DNA from: Epiperipatus broadwayi
Taxonomy: Eukaryota > Onychophora > Udeonychophora > Euonychophora > Peripatidae
NCBI GenBank assembly: GCA_028023455.1
Contig: JAQFVV010000013.1
Span: 5,146,001 to 5,210,000 of the forward strand
Reading direction: 5' to 3'
Length of the DNA: 64,000 nt
Position 1 is the first letter of the stretch; the number at the start of each line of letters is the position of its first letter. Below are positions 12,629 to 24,701 of the stretch, in pieces. The notes beneath the pieces were generated by a model. That model was not told where the DNA came from and did no database searches. It saw nothing but the letters and a program-made list of their open reading frames with translations. Both the position numbers and the translations under genes were made by a program.

Positions 12629-14674
12629 CTACAGTAAATAGATATCAATCAGAAAAACAAGAAATAGCAAAATTCAGTGCACGAGGAAGTGAACAGAAGT
12701 ACATATTTATCTACATAAAATGGTCAAAAAGTTGCATGTGTACATAAAGATGCTTTATTCTGACAGGCTTTCTGGTAAGAGATAGTCAACATTTTTGTCA
12801 ATGAAATGATAGCTTTCTTTTTTTGATTTGGGAGAGGGAGGAAGAAGAACATCTGACAATTTTTGACTTATTTTAACCCAAAGACCAAATATTTTTAGTC
12901 ATATTCTAAGAAAGTTAATTTAGAAACAAATATCATAATAATTCATAATATTTGGAAACCATTTATTAATATCAGCTCTCGTAGATAAATATACAATTTT
13001 TTAGTGATTATTATCTTTGGAATAGTAACGTCATTGCTTATAGTGCCATCTTAAATTCATTATTCATGCATCTGAAGTGCTAGGTAGTCACTAATTAAGC
13101 CATCAGCACATGAAGGTGAGAATAATACCACTCAAAATGCTGAACTCAATATTAATATGTGGATTATTTCTAATAGTAGAATGCATTTGGAAAAGTACAA
13201 ATGAAGTCTGAATTTTTCTAAAATCTTTAACAATTCAATTAGATGATGAAAATAGTTCAACATATAACTTTAATTAATATAAATTTATTTATACTGAGCT
13301 TAGGTCAGAATTTTATGTTAAAATAACATGTAGTGGTGACATTATTGATTGAGACTCAGACTCCACCTAGTAAACTGGGCAGCAAAAAAAAAAACAAAAC
13401 ATGTAATGTTTAAAATTAATCAAGCAGAATCATTTAATACAATTAAAACAGAGCAAATGTATTGATTCAATATTCTTGTTTAAACTTTTCAAAAATATTT
13501 ACTTTAATAATTTTAAAATGAGCAGTTCTTTAATAATGCCATTTATAGTAACTTTGAGTAATTAGTGATTATCAGATAATAATACTTTTAAATACCCATC
13601 TCCAAATCAATTTATAGTTTTGTTTTATCAATGAGGATTTGGAATTAAAATGGGGATTTAAATGTTATTATTACTTGGTAATTAATGATTATTCAAACTT
13701 ACTATAAATGATACTAGAATAAACAGCTGCTCTTGTTATCATACACTATGTAAGCTCCAATTTTAAAAGAAACAAATTATTTTTTTTGGTAATCCTATTT
13801 ACCAGTAAGATGTTTACAAACTTAAGACTGATGCAAAATTTGGTAAAGAATTAATTAAAAGATGATAAATTATTATAGGGACTGGATATCAGCAATAAAA
13901 TAATTAAATTTTATTCCTGCCACTCAATTTATTATATTATAGTAAAAATATAAAGTCATACGATATTTTTTTTGCTAATATTAAATCTTAATGGTGTGGA
14001 AAAAAAAGTTTATAATGTACATTTAAAAATTAATTTATTTAAGCGTTAACGAAGTAAAATCTTAACTATTTCAATAAAATATAATATGAAGGTGACAAGC
14101 ATTGGCAAGTTACCTAGATGATGGTTAAGTATTATAGCACGGTAGCAATATTCGCTTGTCTAGTTAATATATACATATTATTCTATTAGTTTTTTTAAAA
14201 ACATTGGTAACAAAGTAAATGATTTTTTCAGCTGCCAATACAAATGAAAATTATAATATAGAAGCAATATTTGTAAACTTGAAAAATGTGACTATATCTT
14301 CCAAGAAAATAATATTATCAAAACTAAATATAATAAATAAAAATCTTATAAATTATTAACTAAAAGCTTTAATATATTCCACATCCTGCTTAAAATTAAT
14401 ATAAATAAAAAATATTTCAAGTATGAATATAAAACAGGCGTATACATTATTTATTATTGAAATTCTTAAAAATTCTTTTCATAGGTTAGATTGTCTACCT
14501 GATAAAAAGATTAAAAATAAATTGAAAACATTTAATATAAAATACAGAAGTTAAAGATTTCAAATGTTTTCAAGTTACTGCATGCATTTTCTGAAAAAGT
14601 AATTAATTGACTTATTAAAAAAAATTTAAGAATTATAATTTAACAATAATAAAAATAAACCCTTAAACATAACA

Positions 14675-15075
14675 TGATCACCATTCTTTATGCTTACACA
14701 AGTTGTTTACACAGATTAAATTCTCCATAGTGCCACTCAATGTAAGCTAGAATAAGTATAATGATGATCATGTGATGTTTAGTGGTTTAATACCAATCCT
14801 GCCCAATAAGATTATGGTGACTGTGATTATTAAAGAATCAAGGCCACAAAAAAGTATGGATGCTAAACTGAGTTCAGATCTGGAGTGTTGCATTAGATTC
14901 TAAGATCTAGATGCAGGGCTCTCAGATCCAAGGCTTCTCATTGATGAAAGCTATAAGCTAGAAACTAGTCTAGGGATATTGGATGAGTAGGCACTAGATA
15001 GGGATTTTATGCACAAACCTTCTTGCATCCTTTGATTACTTTGGTTTGCACTGAGTGGTGGTACTGTATGAAGAG
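14675..15075 (+). repeat. Diverged copy of repeat R
   Basis: Homologous to the repeat R units at 33836-35043 but much diverged and missing about 100 bp of the middle. The first 90 bp run in one orientation (ATGATCACCATTC to GTAAGCTAGAATAA). The rest is in the other orientation, starting ATCATGTGATGTTTAGTGG. The mixed-orientation structure seen at 34.5 kb therefore also occurs here. It keeps the TTGATGA and GAAAC core at 14940-14970 discussed under findings. Confidence 0.7.
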
Positions 15076-15574
15076 TTAGGCCTCTGAATAATAAAAATAA
15101 TTTATATATACATTGTTTGCATAATAAATTTATATGTGACCAGATAGTTATTAAATTTATAGGTCAGTTATCCATCAGCATTCATCACCCCTCTCACTAA
15201 CATACATATTTTAAATTTCTAGTATATCTTATGAGCAAGAATTTATTCATGAAATATATGAATAATGAAAGAGAATAGTTAGGAGTTTTTATACAGGTGG
15301 ATAATTTCAATATAAATTGGATATCTCTTTGGTTACATATTGAAATGAATGTCTTAGTCATTTCAATGTCAGCCATATGATCTTTGACATGGTTGAGAGA
15401 TGATTATCAGAGTTATGAGAATGCTAATAAATATAGCATTCAAAAATTGAAAAAAAAAATTATTATATGTTTCAATAATAAGCAATATTCGTACTTATTA
15501 TTTAGCCAGGCTTGGTCGCTTAATGGTGTTGTTTCCAGTCAAAAACAATACAATGCAACATTACCGGGCCACGA

Positions 15575-16335
15575 TTTTTAAAATACGGCTAATTTTTTTG
15601 ATCCCTTTAATTTTTTTTACTCCGTTTTTAAAATTTCATTTTTAGGGTTTTTTTACTGGCTTTAACTTTTATTTTTTAAATCAATTTTTATTACCATTTT
15701 TTTTTTTACAAACAGAAAATAACTTCTGTCTCTAACTTTTACAAATTATTTCTCAATCCACCCCCCCTCCCTCCAAAAAATTAAAATATGATGAAAACAT
15801 TTGACTTTTTTCAATGTTCGTTTTCTTTTTTTTTCAAAATACAGTGATTTTTTTTTGGCTTTATTTGTATACCGCTGACATACAAAAACTTTGATTTTTA
15901 AAACCAATTTTTATTACTTTTTTAAAAAATAAAAACAAACCAAAAATAACTTTTGTCTCAGTGAAGACAAAATATTTCTCAATCCACTCTCCCCAAAAAA
16001 ATTAAAATAAGATCAAAACTTTTGATATTTTCAACTTTCGTTGTCTTTCTTTTTTTGGCTTTATTTGTATTACGCGACGTCTATTTTGCCATCTTTAAAA
16101 ACAATTTTTCCTATTCATTACATTTTTTGATCCTTTCAACACACCACTCCCAAAAAATTATAACTTTCGTTTTCTTTTTTCATGTTTAAAATACGGCAAC
16201 TTTTTTTTTTTTGACTATACAGCAATTTGTATTACGTGATTTCTATTTTGCCCTTTTTGAAATGAACTTTTACTATTAATGACATTTTTTGATCCTTTTA
16301 TTTTTTCCTACTACATCTTTAATATTTTATTTTTA
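15575..16335 (+). repeat. T-rich degenerate tandem-like block
   Basis: Recurring phrases suggest several decayed units: AATACGGCTAATTTTTTT or AATACGGCAACTTTTTT (15580, 16189), TTTGATCCTTT (15598, 16128, 16288), GGCTTTATTTGTAT (15858, 16058) and CTATTTTGCC (16081, 16242). Spacing is irregular, so the units have been altered by indels. No coding potential was seen. Confidence 0.5.
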
Positions 16336-16825
16336 GGAATCGAATACCTTCGGTTGCAGGAGCCTGACTGACATTGGTAAGTGTCACAATTTGTGCACCA
16401 TTTTATTTGTCTCGTATAATTCCACGTGAAAGCATGAGTTTTCACATGAACTCGGCCGAATTGTGTTCGGCCCTACCCTTTCCCAATGTTTTGCACATTC
16501 CAGGGTGAAGACAGTGTGACAATTCTTAGTGAGACAGACTGAGTGCTTTAGATTTAAATGAAATTACTCTGCTATGAACATATCAAAACTTGTGGTCACT
16601 TGAAATCCAAACATGTCAGACGATACGGTAGTGACCAGTGAATTGTGGGAATTCGCATAATGTGTCACGAAGCAGAAAACAGGCCGTAATGTTCCTGTGC
16701 AATGCCATCAAGTGGCCTGCAATGGCTAAGATAAAAAACTGTTTTCTTAGCCGTGTTAGGTTGCGTAAATGGCATTTATAGCTGTTTTGCACCCAGTATT
16801 CAAATATATAAATAGTCATATTAAA
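16336..16825. other. GC-richer unidentified segment with a tRNA-like box
   Basis: Clearly less AT-rich than its neighbours and so probably an old repeat. On the minus strand at about 16335-16375 it contains GGTATTCGATTCCT, close to a tRNA B box, preceded by TGTCAGTCAGGCTCC. It may be a SINE-type or LTR-type remnant. No reading frame was recognised. Confidence 0.3.
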
Positions 16826-18575
16826 AAAAAAAAGTAATGTTTGTTAAAAAAAAATTTAAATGATTAAATTAAAAAAAGATGAAGTTGGTTTTCATAAGAG
16901 ATTCGAAAACAAGGAAAAAAAAAATCCAGGAAATTTAATAATCAAATGTTTTGCAATTCATTCAATTAAATCAAAAACGTGTTTTTCAAACCCTTGTAAA
17001 TAAAATATGGTCATAACGGTATGAAAAACAAGATTAACAAAAACAAGAAGTAAAACTTATATAAAGTCAATTTTTCTTAAAGTAATGAGTCTTGATTCTG
17101 GCTTTTAATCAAGATGCAAGGCAAGTTATTATGATGAATGAGTAGAGAATATGGAATAACTGCCAACTGCTAATATATGCTGGATCCCTGGAAACTTGAT
17201 GCATTATTTTTGAACAAATCTCTAGTTAAAATAAAAAAACAATGCTTACTTTACATTTCAAAACTGGAGATTGTTAACAGGTATTATGGCCACTTACAGT
17301 TGTTTAATAGTTGCCATCCTGAGGAACTTGCTTACTATTTATACTTTATCATAACTATTTTAAGTTTTATTTTAGTTTATATTTAATACTAACAAGCTAT
17401 ATTTTTAAAATAGGGAGCGAAAGATAAAAAAAAAAAAATTAGTGGCATTTTAATGTAACTAAAGTTAAAAAAAAAAAAATCGTTCAGTATACTATAATAT
17501 ATATAAGTTATGTTAAGGCAAATAACTTCTCTTTAAAATACATGTTAATAAAATGTTATTTTTTAGAAATTGTCAGTTAAAAAAGAAATAGAAGGTGTAA
17601 TATTCATTTTAAATGTAAAGTATCCACGCTGAAAAAAAAAAGGTAAAATAAAGTTTACATGTATTAAATAATGAAAGTAGTAATTATAAGCAATTTTAGG
17701 TTAAATATTTATCGAATTAATAGAGTTCATTTGTGTTTAATTAGCCCTTCTTTTGATTGCTGTGAATCAGATTTTGTGTAGGTGAGCTTATAATATATAT
17801 ATATAGTTGTTTGTTCATTGTAGAATAGTTCAAAATATTTCTGTATCTATATGGGAGAATTTGTTCTATTAAATTGGGATTCGTACTCAAGAGAGATTTG
17901 GACCTGAAGTGGCTACTCCATACAGTTACTGTTGTAGAAAGATGTAGCAGTTATATTTTTAGAGAAAGGCCATGCATAAAATTGCATTTTTACATATATT
18001 GAAGACTAGGAGTTTGCTGTATGGCAAATGTACTAGATCATAACACTGTATTATATTGTAATTGAAGATTAAAGTTTAAATTTTAATCAAAGAAACCTTG
18101 GATATCTTATAATTATTGTTTTCCTACATGCTTCTGAACTAAAACAATAATATATAAGATTGGCGAAATGGTTTTTTTTTTTTTTAAAAAAAAAGTTATT
18201 TTCACTGATAATATGTTGTAATAAACTATAGTTTTGTTATTGGTTTCAGTAGTGTTAATTCTTCATTTATAATATTGCCTGGTCTGCATATTTATTCCAA
18301 ATCCATTTATCAGGATAAATTATGTTCAAGAACTAGCCAGGTATTGCAAACAGGGGCTGACTAGTGGTCATCATCATTACACTAAAACAAGTATTGTTTA
18401 AATGTATAAATGTGGTGGTCTATTTCGGGATGTTTAATATCAGGTGGCGCCTAGTACAAACTATTAAATTGAAATAATTTCTATATACATAAGTCGAACA
18501 CTATAATATATATTGAACCAGATGCTTTATACACTTCAAAAGTTCAATCGTGAAATTAAAACACATTTTATATTC

Positions 18576-18579
18576 ATAT
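18576..18579. repeat. Possible target duplication, left of the Gypsy element
   Basis: ATAT precedes the left LTR and GTAT (27425-27428) follows the right LTR. Three of four bases match, so this is a possible decayed 4 bp duplication. Confidence 0.4.
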
Positions 18580-21277
18580 TGTAACGGTCAGAATCGTCTA
18601 TCTCGCTAACACACTGCAGAATTCAAACCCCAGACACGAAACTGAACATTCTAGGAGGGGTTGCCTTCTAGATATACTAAGTTCGAATCTAAAGTCCAAA
18701 TTTCACAGCGCCATCTACATGATAACGCATCTGGTGCCACTACTAGTATAACCTGTGACCGGTGCCTGGTGGTCAGGGAGAAACAAAAGACTCTATACTA
18801 AAAGAAGTTTGGGTGGCTAATTAATGTCTATGGATTTACAAAAGAAATGCAGAAAATATATATATAGACCGAGACCGTGATAGGAATCAAATAAAATAAG
18901 AGATCAAATTTAGTATTAAATAATTTCACACAATTTATTTATATAAATTATATATATATAACGCCACTGTCTGCTTATATGAGACAGGGACGCGTATTAA
19001 ATAATTGTTGGCATTATATTTCAATAAATGACAAAAGGTTTTAAAACAAAGTGATATATTCTATTCCTCGGGCTAATAGCATTACGATAATGTGCTTGAC
19101 GAGATAGGAACATGTGCGAGGTGCTTTGAGTAATTATACAAGTTTAAGAAAATATTTGAAAATTAAGTGTTCTAAAATATTTATTGATTTCGAGAAGCGC
19201 ACGGACTAAAGCTTACTAAGCAACAAAGAGGAATGGGATCAAAGCATTTATTTGAGAATAATAATAATAGAGTTGCATTGGGAGGTCAGTATTGCTGACA
19301 ATGAATTTTTATTAAAGTTGGAGGGTGTGACACATTTAAGTCACAATATTGAAGATCCGAAATAATTACGGAGGGCATCTCGCCGCTAACCCGTAGGAAA
19401 GTATTTTGATGAACAGCTGAAACTTAGCGACTGGGTGACGATTGCATGTAATTCCCAGGGGTGTCATTTGTGAACACCCTCTGCCTGAAAACTTGCAATA
19501 AGCGAAAAGAACGGACTTTGCCGTGTAAAGAATCCTTGGAAAATAAAACAAAGCGGTCTCAACAACCAATTCATTTACCAGCAATACGAGACTAGTGTAT
19601 ATAAAAACATACTAAATGGGTTTTACTCGGATTAAGAGAAATGCCCAATCAAATTCCCCGAAATTCATTTAAAAGGGTCCGCACATTCTCGACGTCAATG
19701 ATGAACTTTATAATTAAAGTAGAACACGGTAATTAAAATAGGAAAATGCATGCTTGCGGGTTTGAAAAGTAAGTATAAATTTATATACGCAATCATGCAT
19801 TAGGGGACACATTTAATCATAAACCTCGCGCATACTCTCATATTAGATTAAAATCAATAACATGTAGATTTTAAACTATGTGATTATATTATATATTAAA
19901 GAATAGAATCGCCCTCGAACGAGTGATTTGCAAGATAATAAAATTGGAAAATTATAAATTTAAAATATGCCTTAATAGCGGCGTCTTACATTCAATAAAG
20001 GGAATAGTTCACTCGGTCAAAGACGATTCTGACACATTATCATAATAAAATAAAAGAAAGCTTTATAAATAGAAAATATTAACCCAAGGATAGAGAGCAA
20101 AATGTTGAGTATATTTAAACACGTTAAAGAAATGCATAATGAAGTTACGTGAAATACAAAAAAAAAAAACATATGTTAAATAGCTATAGCATGTTAGTTA
20201 GGAAATCACAAGAGCTCTTGGGTTAATTTAGGATACCTCTGGAGACACATTTCCAGGTAGATGTTCGGCAGGTTTTATAATTCAGCAGCAAAATCTGGAA
20301 TGTTCATATTTTGGCAGCGGCAGCAGCAGTTCCGGGGTCCGTGTGATAACTTCCGATGGTATGGAGCAGCGGCTGGCTATTCCGAGGGGACATAGCCATC
20401 TTAACGCCTCTACTCGGACATGTCAAGGTTAGCAAATTATTAGAATAGAACACAGAATGATTTCTCTTAGACACATTAGAATAAAAAACAACTAACTAAC
20501 TCCAGAACAAAAGAAAAACCTCCTTTTTATAGTGGACTTTAACAATAGAACTGCCCTGGAGCATTACAAAATCATCGGACTTATCAGCTGTAATTAAATC
20601 ATCGGAATGTCTAAAGGAATTCAACATTAATTAATTTCTTTTGTTAATTTCCCTGTCGACATTCGAATCACAAACTAGATTTAGTTAAAAATTGCTTTTA
20701 TTAATTAAAGAAAACCTTAAGTGGACATCTGCTGTTTTTAGATAAACTTATACAACATTTACTAATTAAACTATTGTCCCTCATTTATTTTAACAGAAAT
20801 ATTTGGAATAACTTTTATTAAATTAAAGAAAATGATTTTACTTTTTAAATTGCAATATTTGAATCTATTTACTAAACGAATATTTACTAAATGAATTTTA
20901 TTTTAAATCAAAATATATTACGACGGTAATATATTTGTAAATAGATTCAAACAAAATAACTTTAACAATTTATAATTTTGATATGTTTTAAAATGGATAT
21001 CATAGTGTGTGCGCAATTACGACTTACATAACTTACTTTTTAATAAATGTAAATTATGTGAACAAATACATAATTCATAATATTTTATTTTATTTGGGAA
21101 TAAGTTATATATATAATACGAGCATTGTGCTCGTGGTTTAAAATTAGGCGGGATTTTCGGTATATAAGTGTATTGCAGACACACTAAGATAGATTGGGGT
21201 TCAAACTAAGGTATGAGGGTAGGAAGTAGGTGAGAAAAGGTGAAACGAAGATCTGCAAAGCAGACCTTACTGTTTCA
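18580..21277 (-). repeat. 3' LTR of the Gypsy element
   Basis: On the minus strand it starts TGAAACAGTAAGG at 21277 and ends CTGACCGTTACA at 18580. It is homologous along its length to 24702-27424 and to the two palindrome arms. It carries small deletions relative to the other copies, for example around 19345, where about 40 bp are missing between TTTAAGTCAC and AATATTGAAG. Confidence 0.92.
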
Positions 21278-21290
21278 CATTCCCTTAGTG
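21278..21290 (-). other. Putative polypurine tract
   Basis: On the minus strand, directly upstream of the 3' LTR, the sequence reads CACTAAGGGAATG. The purine run is short but in the right place to prime plus-strand DNA. Confidence 0.4.
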
Positions 21291-21599
21291 ACGGAACAAA
21301 AAAAATTGTTAAAAAAAAAAAATCTTACAACAGGTGTCCACCTATGAAGCCTGCATAAAAAAAATTTACAAGATAACCCATAATGTACAGGATATAAATA
21401 TAATGAAGAAACGAAACTGAATTATATACCCGGATCATATTAATAAATCTACCATCTAGCGAACATTTTGTCTATTATTTTCCCCTTTCAACAAATTTTA
21501 TTTAACGTTTTACAAGTTTAATATTGATTATATCCTATCTCCTTGCTCATTTATCCTGTGACGTGTCCATTTTTATTTTTTTTTAAAAAACAAACTATT

Positions 21600-24480
21600 A
21601 TAATCCTGGGTCTGGCGGGTGATATACAAGGGGTTTTAGACTCCTAGCATTATAAGTCCCTCTTATGGTCCCATTATCCTCCAGTAAATATGCATTTGGG
21701 CCGCTTACCCGTTTTATCACATATGGCCCTTGATACAGTGGGAAAAACTTCTTGTATTTACACTGGTCCCGGCTACTGGGCTTTGGAGTTCTGACCCATA
21801 CATGATCCCCAACTTGAAATTGGTAGGACCTTGTTTCCTTTAATTGTTTTTTTTCTGCCCGGGCTTTCAGACGATGATGAACTGCTCGCCGGTCCTCTTC
21901 TTGTCCACTTCTTGATCATCCTTGGGCAGGGGTATTTTAATTAATGGTTGCTCTGGCTTACAAAAATGAAGACGCATTGGTGTTAGCCCTGTAGCCTCAT
22001 TAATGGTTCCATTAATATACTGAAAAATTTCTTCCGTTCAGTTGACCCAGCCCCAGTGGTTATCGTGGATGTATGTCCGAAACAGCCGGTTAATTTCCCG
22101 CATGACCCTCTCGTAGGGGTTGGATTGGGGGTTTCTAATGGATGTCATCACATGCCTGAGACCTTGGCTCTTTATCCAGGTCTGACATTCTCGTGAAGTG
22201 AAAGCCGAGTCGTGATCTGAAAGTATTGCTTCAGGCTTGCCGATAGTCACAAATTGCTTGCACTGTAACGCCCTAATTGCACTTTTTGAATCTGCCCTTA
22301 TGACCGGGTAGGCCCATGCATACTTAGAAAATATGTCGTAGGTGACAAAAAGGTACCGACATCTACGATAGGATGGTAGTGGCCCATAGTGGTTTACTGC
22401 TAATACTGATTGGGTCCTAATGGGATAATGGAGGCGGGGATACCGCTGAAGATCTTATTTGGGGGTTTGCTTTTAGCACATGTATTACATTTCCGGAGGG
22501 TATGTAATATATCACTATACATCTGAGGCCAATGAAACTGCTGCCTCAGGGCTTCTTCGGTTTTTCTGGGACCATAATGTCCCACCAGGCTGGACATATA
22601 AGTGATTAGTGGGCTTCTTAAATCAGGTGGTATGAGAATTTTCCACAATCGATTCTCAGTTTGTTGCAGCAAAAGTCCATTTTGCAATCTGTATCTCCTT
22701 TTCCACCTACCAGTGGTGCATCCTTGAGCAGGGTTTCCTTGCCTTTGGACTTCTTGCATTAAATCTCTGTACTGGGGCTGCTTTTCCTGCCAATATTGCA
22801 AATTCTTAAGTTTCTTTTCAATTTCCTGGTCCAACACGTTAGTCATGATTATTAACGGCTGGTCTGATATCATAGGGTTGCAAGGTTTAACTTCCACAGG
22901 GTGACGACTCAATACATCGGCCACAATATTTTCAGGGCCTGGACAATAAATTATCCTGTAGTGGAATTTCTGCAGTGACAAGCTCCATCGTATAAGGCGA
23001 TCATTGTTTAGATAACTTTTATTCAGAAATTCCAAGCACCGGTGGTCCGTAATTATAATTACTTCCGATCCCAGCAATATCTGCTTGAATTTGCTGCACA
23101 CCCATACAATGGCTAAAGTCTCTTGTTCAGTGACCGTATAATTTTTTTCTGCACCTCTTACAATACCTGATGTTGGCCTGCTTGATTAACCTGGAACAGT
23201 ACAACACCTAGACCTTTCTTGCTGCTGTCAGTCTGCAAATAGAATGGGCGAGTGAAATCAGGATAACATAACATCACAGTCTGGAGGAAATTGTCCTTGA
23301 TTTTCTTGAAATCTTGCTCGTGCTGTTCATTCCATTCCCACCGACGGTGTTGCTTCAATAGTTCCAACAATGTGGAGGTATCTTTTGCAAAGCCTGGATA
23401 GAACTTATGGTAGTAATTGCAGAGGCCTAAAAAGGACCTAATCTGCTTTCTATTGATAGGCCTCGGGATGTTCTGGATTGCTTCTACCTTATCCGGATGG
23501 GTCCGAATTCCTTGTCCATTTACGATGTGTCCCAAAAAGGCAATTTCTTTTAGAGCAAAGTGACTCTTTTCTAGATTCACAGTAATATTCTTTTGGGCAC
23601 ATTCAGAAAAGAACTGCTTCAAGTGCTCCAGGTGTTCCTGAGGGTTGCGCGATGCAATGACCACATCATCGATATAGCACACTAATTTTTTTTTTAGATC
23701 TTCGGATAGAACTTGGTCCAAGCACCTCATTAGTCCAGCGCCGCTGTTTATGAGCCCAAAAGGTACTCTCTTAAACAGATGTGTTTGCCCATTGTGACGG
23801 AAGGCCGTGTATTTCCTGTCTTGGGGGTGTAATATCATCTGCCAATAGCTAGCAGTTAAGTCTAAGGTGGAAAAAATATTCTTTGAAGATAATTTGAGAA
23901 AAACTTCCTGTACAGGTGGTGGGATATCCCTTTCCTGTATCGTGATATTGTTGAGCATTCTGGCGTCTAAACACAGTCTTATAGACCCATTTTTCTTTTT
24001 CACAACCACTAATGGGTTATTATATGGAGATGATCCTTTCTCAATTACCCCCCATGTAATCATCTGTTGGATCTGAGCACTCACTTCATCTTGATATTGG
24101 AAAGGAATGGGGTATGTCCGGGCCTGGAAGTGGGTTTCCTCCTTCACACGAATCCGGTGGACATAACCTTTAATTTCTCCAGGGATTGGAGAGAAGATTT
24201 GCCGACTTGCCATTAATAGTTGATGCAATTGGGACTGATTCTCGATGGTTTCTAGTGATGATTCTTTGACCTTATCTTTGATGGTGCTTTCATCGATGCT
24301 GGCCTCCATACACTGAACTTGGATTCCAGGTAGGACATCGGCTTCATTAAAATCTATCTTCTCTTGCTGGACCATGATTGAATTTGTGGCATAGACAAGG
24401 ATACACTTATTTTGGGTCAGAAAATCGGATCCAATTATAACATCATGAACCAATCCTTTTAAAACTAGGAAAGTCAAACA
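21600..24480 (-). pseudogene. pol: Gypsy pol: PR remnant, RT, RNase H, integrase
   Basis: The minus strand encodes a degenerate polyprotein. The first recognisable segment is the end of a retropepsin (HDVIIGSDFL, about 24430-24470). RT follows, with LCLDARMLNNIT, the FSTLDLTASYWQM block and YIDDVVIAS (about 23650-23676), then FLGHIVNGQGI. RNase H has LQTDSSKKGLG, and a frameshift with a stop interrupts it at about 23140-23160. The integrase has an HHCC-type zinc region, the DHDSAF and NPYERVMREI core motifs, and a YQGPYVIKRV motif (GPY/F, about 21710-21735). Further stops lie between 22250 and 22400 and below 22038. The residue where the first catalytic Asp is expected reads Asn (NHYGPLP, about 22390). 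Confidence 0.9.
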
Positions 24481-24592
24481 AAATATATGAAATATACACG
24501 CAAATAGATAATATAGAGTTTGAAAAATATTATATATCAAAAATATAAAGGATTTGAGTGATTACATACGAAACAAAATGCTAAAATTAAGC

Positions 24593-24651
24593 TACAGGGA
24601 TGTGGGTGTTTAAATAATTAAGATCTACAGGGATGTGGGTGTTTAAATATT
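24593..24651. repeat. 34 bp tandem duplication in the leader
   Basis: CTACAGGGATGTGGGTGTTT occurs twice, at about 24593 and 24626, in the short region between the primer binding site and the pol remnant. It lies where gag is missing and may mark a deletion or slippage junction. Confidence 0.7.
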
Positions 24652-24656
24652 CGAGG

Positions 24657-24676
24657 TTCCACGTTTGGGCAAGCCA
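24657..24676 (-). other. Decayed tRNA-Lys primer binding site
   Basis: On the minus strand TGGCTTGCCCAAACGTGG lies 25 nt after the end of the 5' LTR. It is an altered version of TGGCGCCCAACGTGGGG, which is preserved in the palindrome at 8169-8185. The position and shared flanks (GGGTCCA) support the call. Confidence 0.65.
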
Positions 24677-24701
24677 TGGACCCGGAAAAAAAAATTTACT
24701 A

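Noticed and set aside
23867-24076. Plus-strand 69-codon frame
   Set aside because: Shadow of the Gypsy reverse transcriptase on the minus strand.
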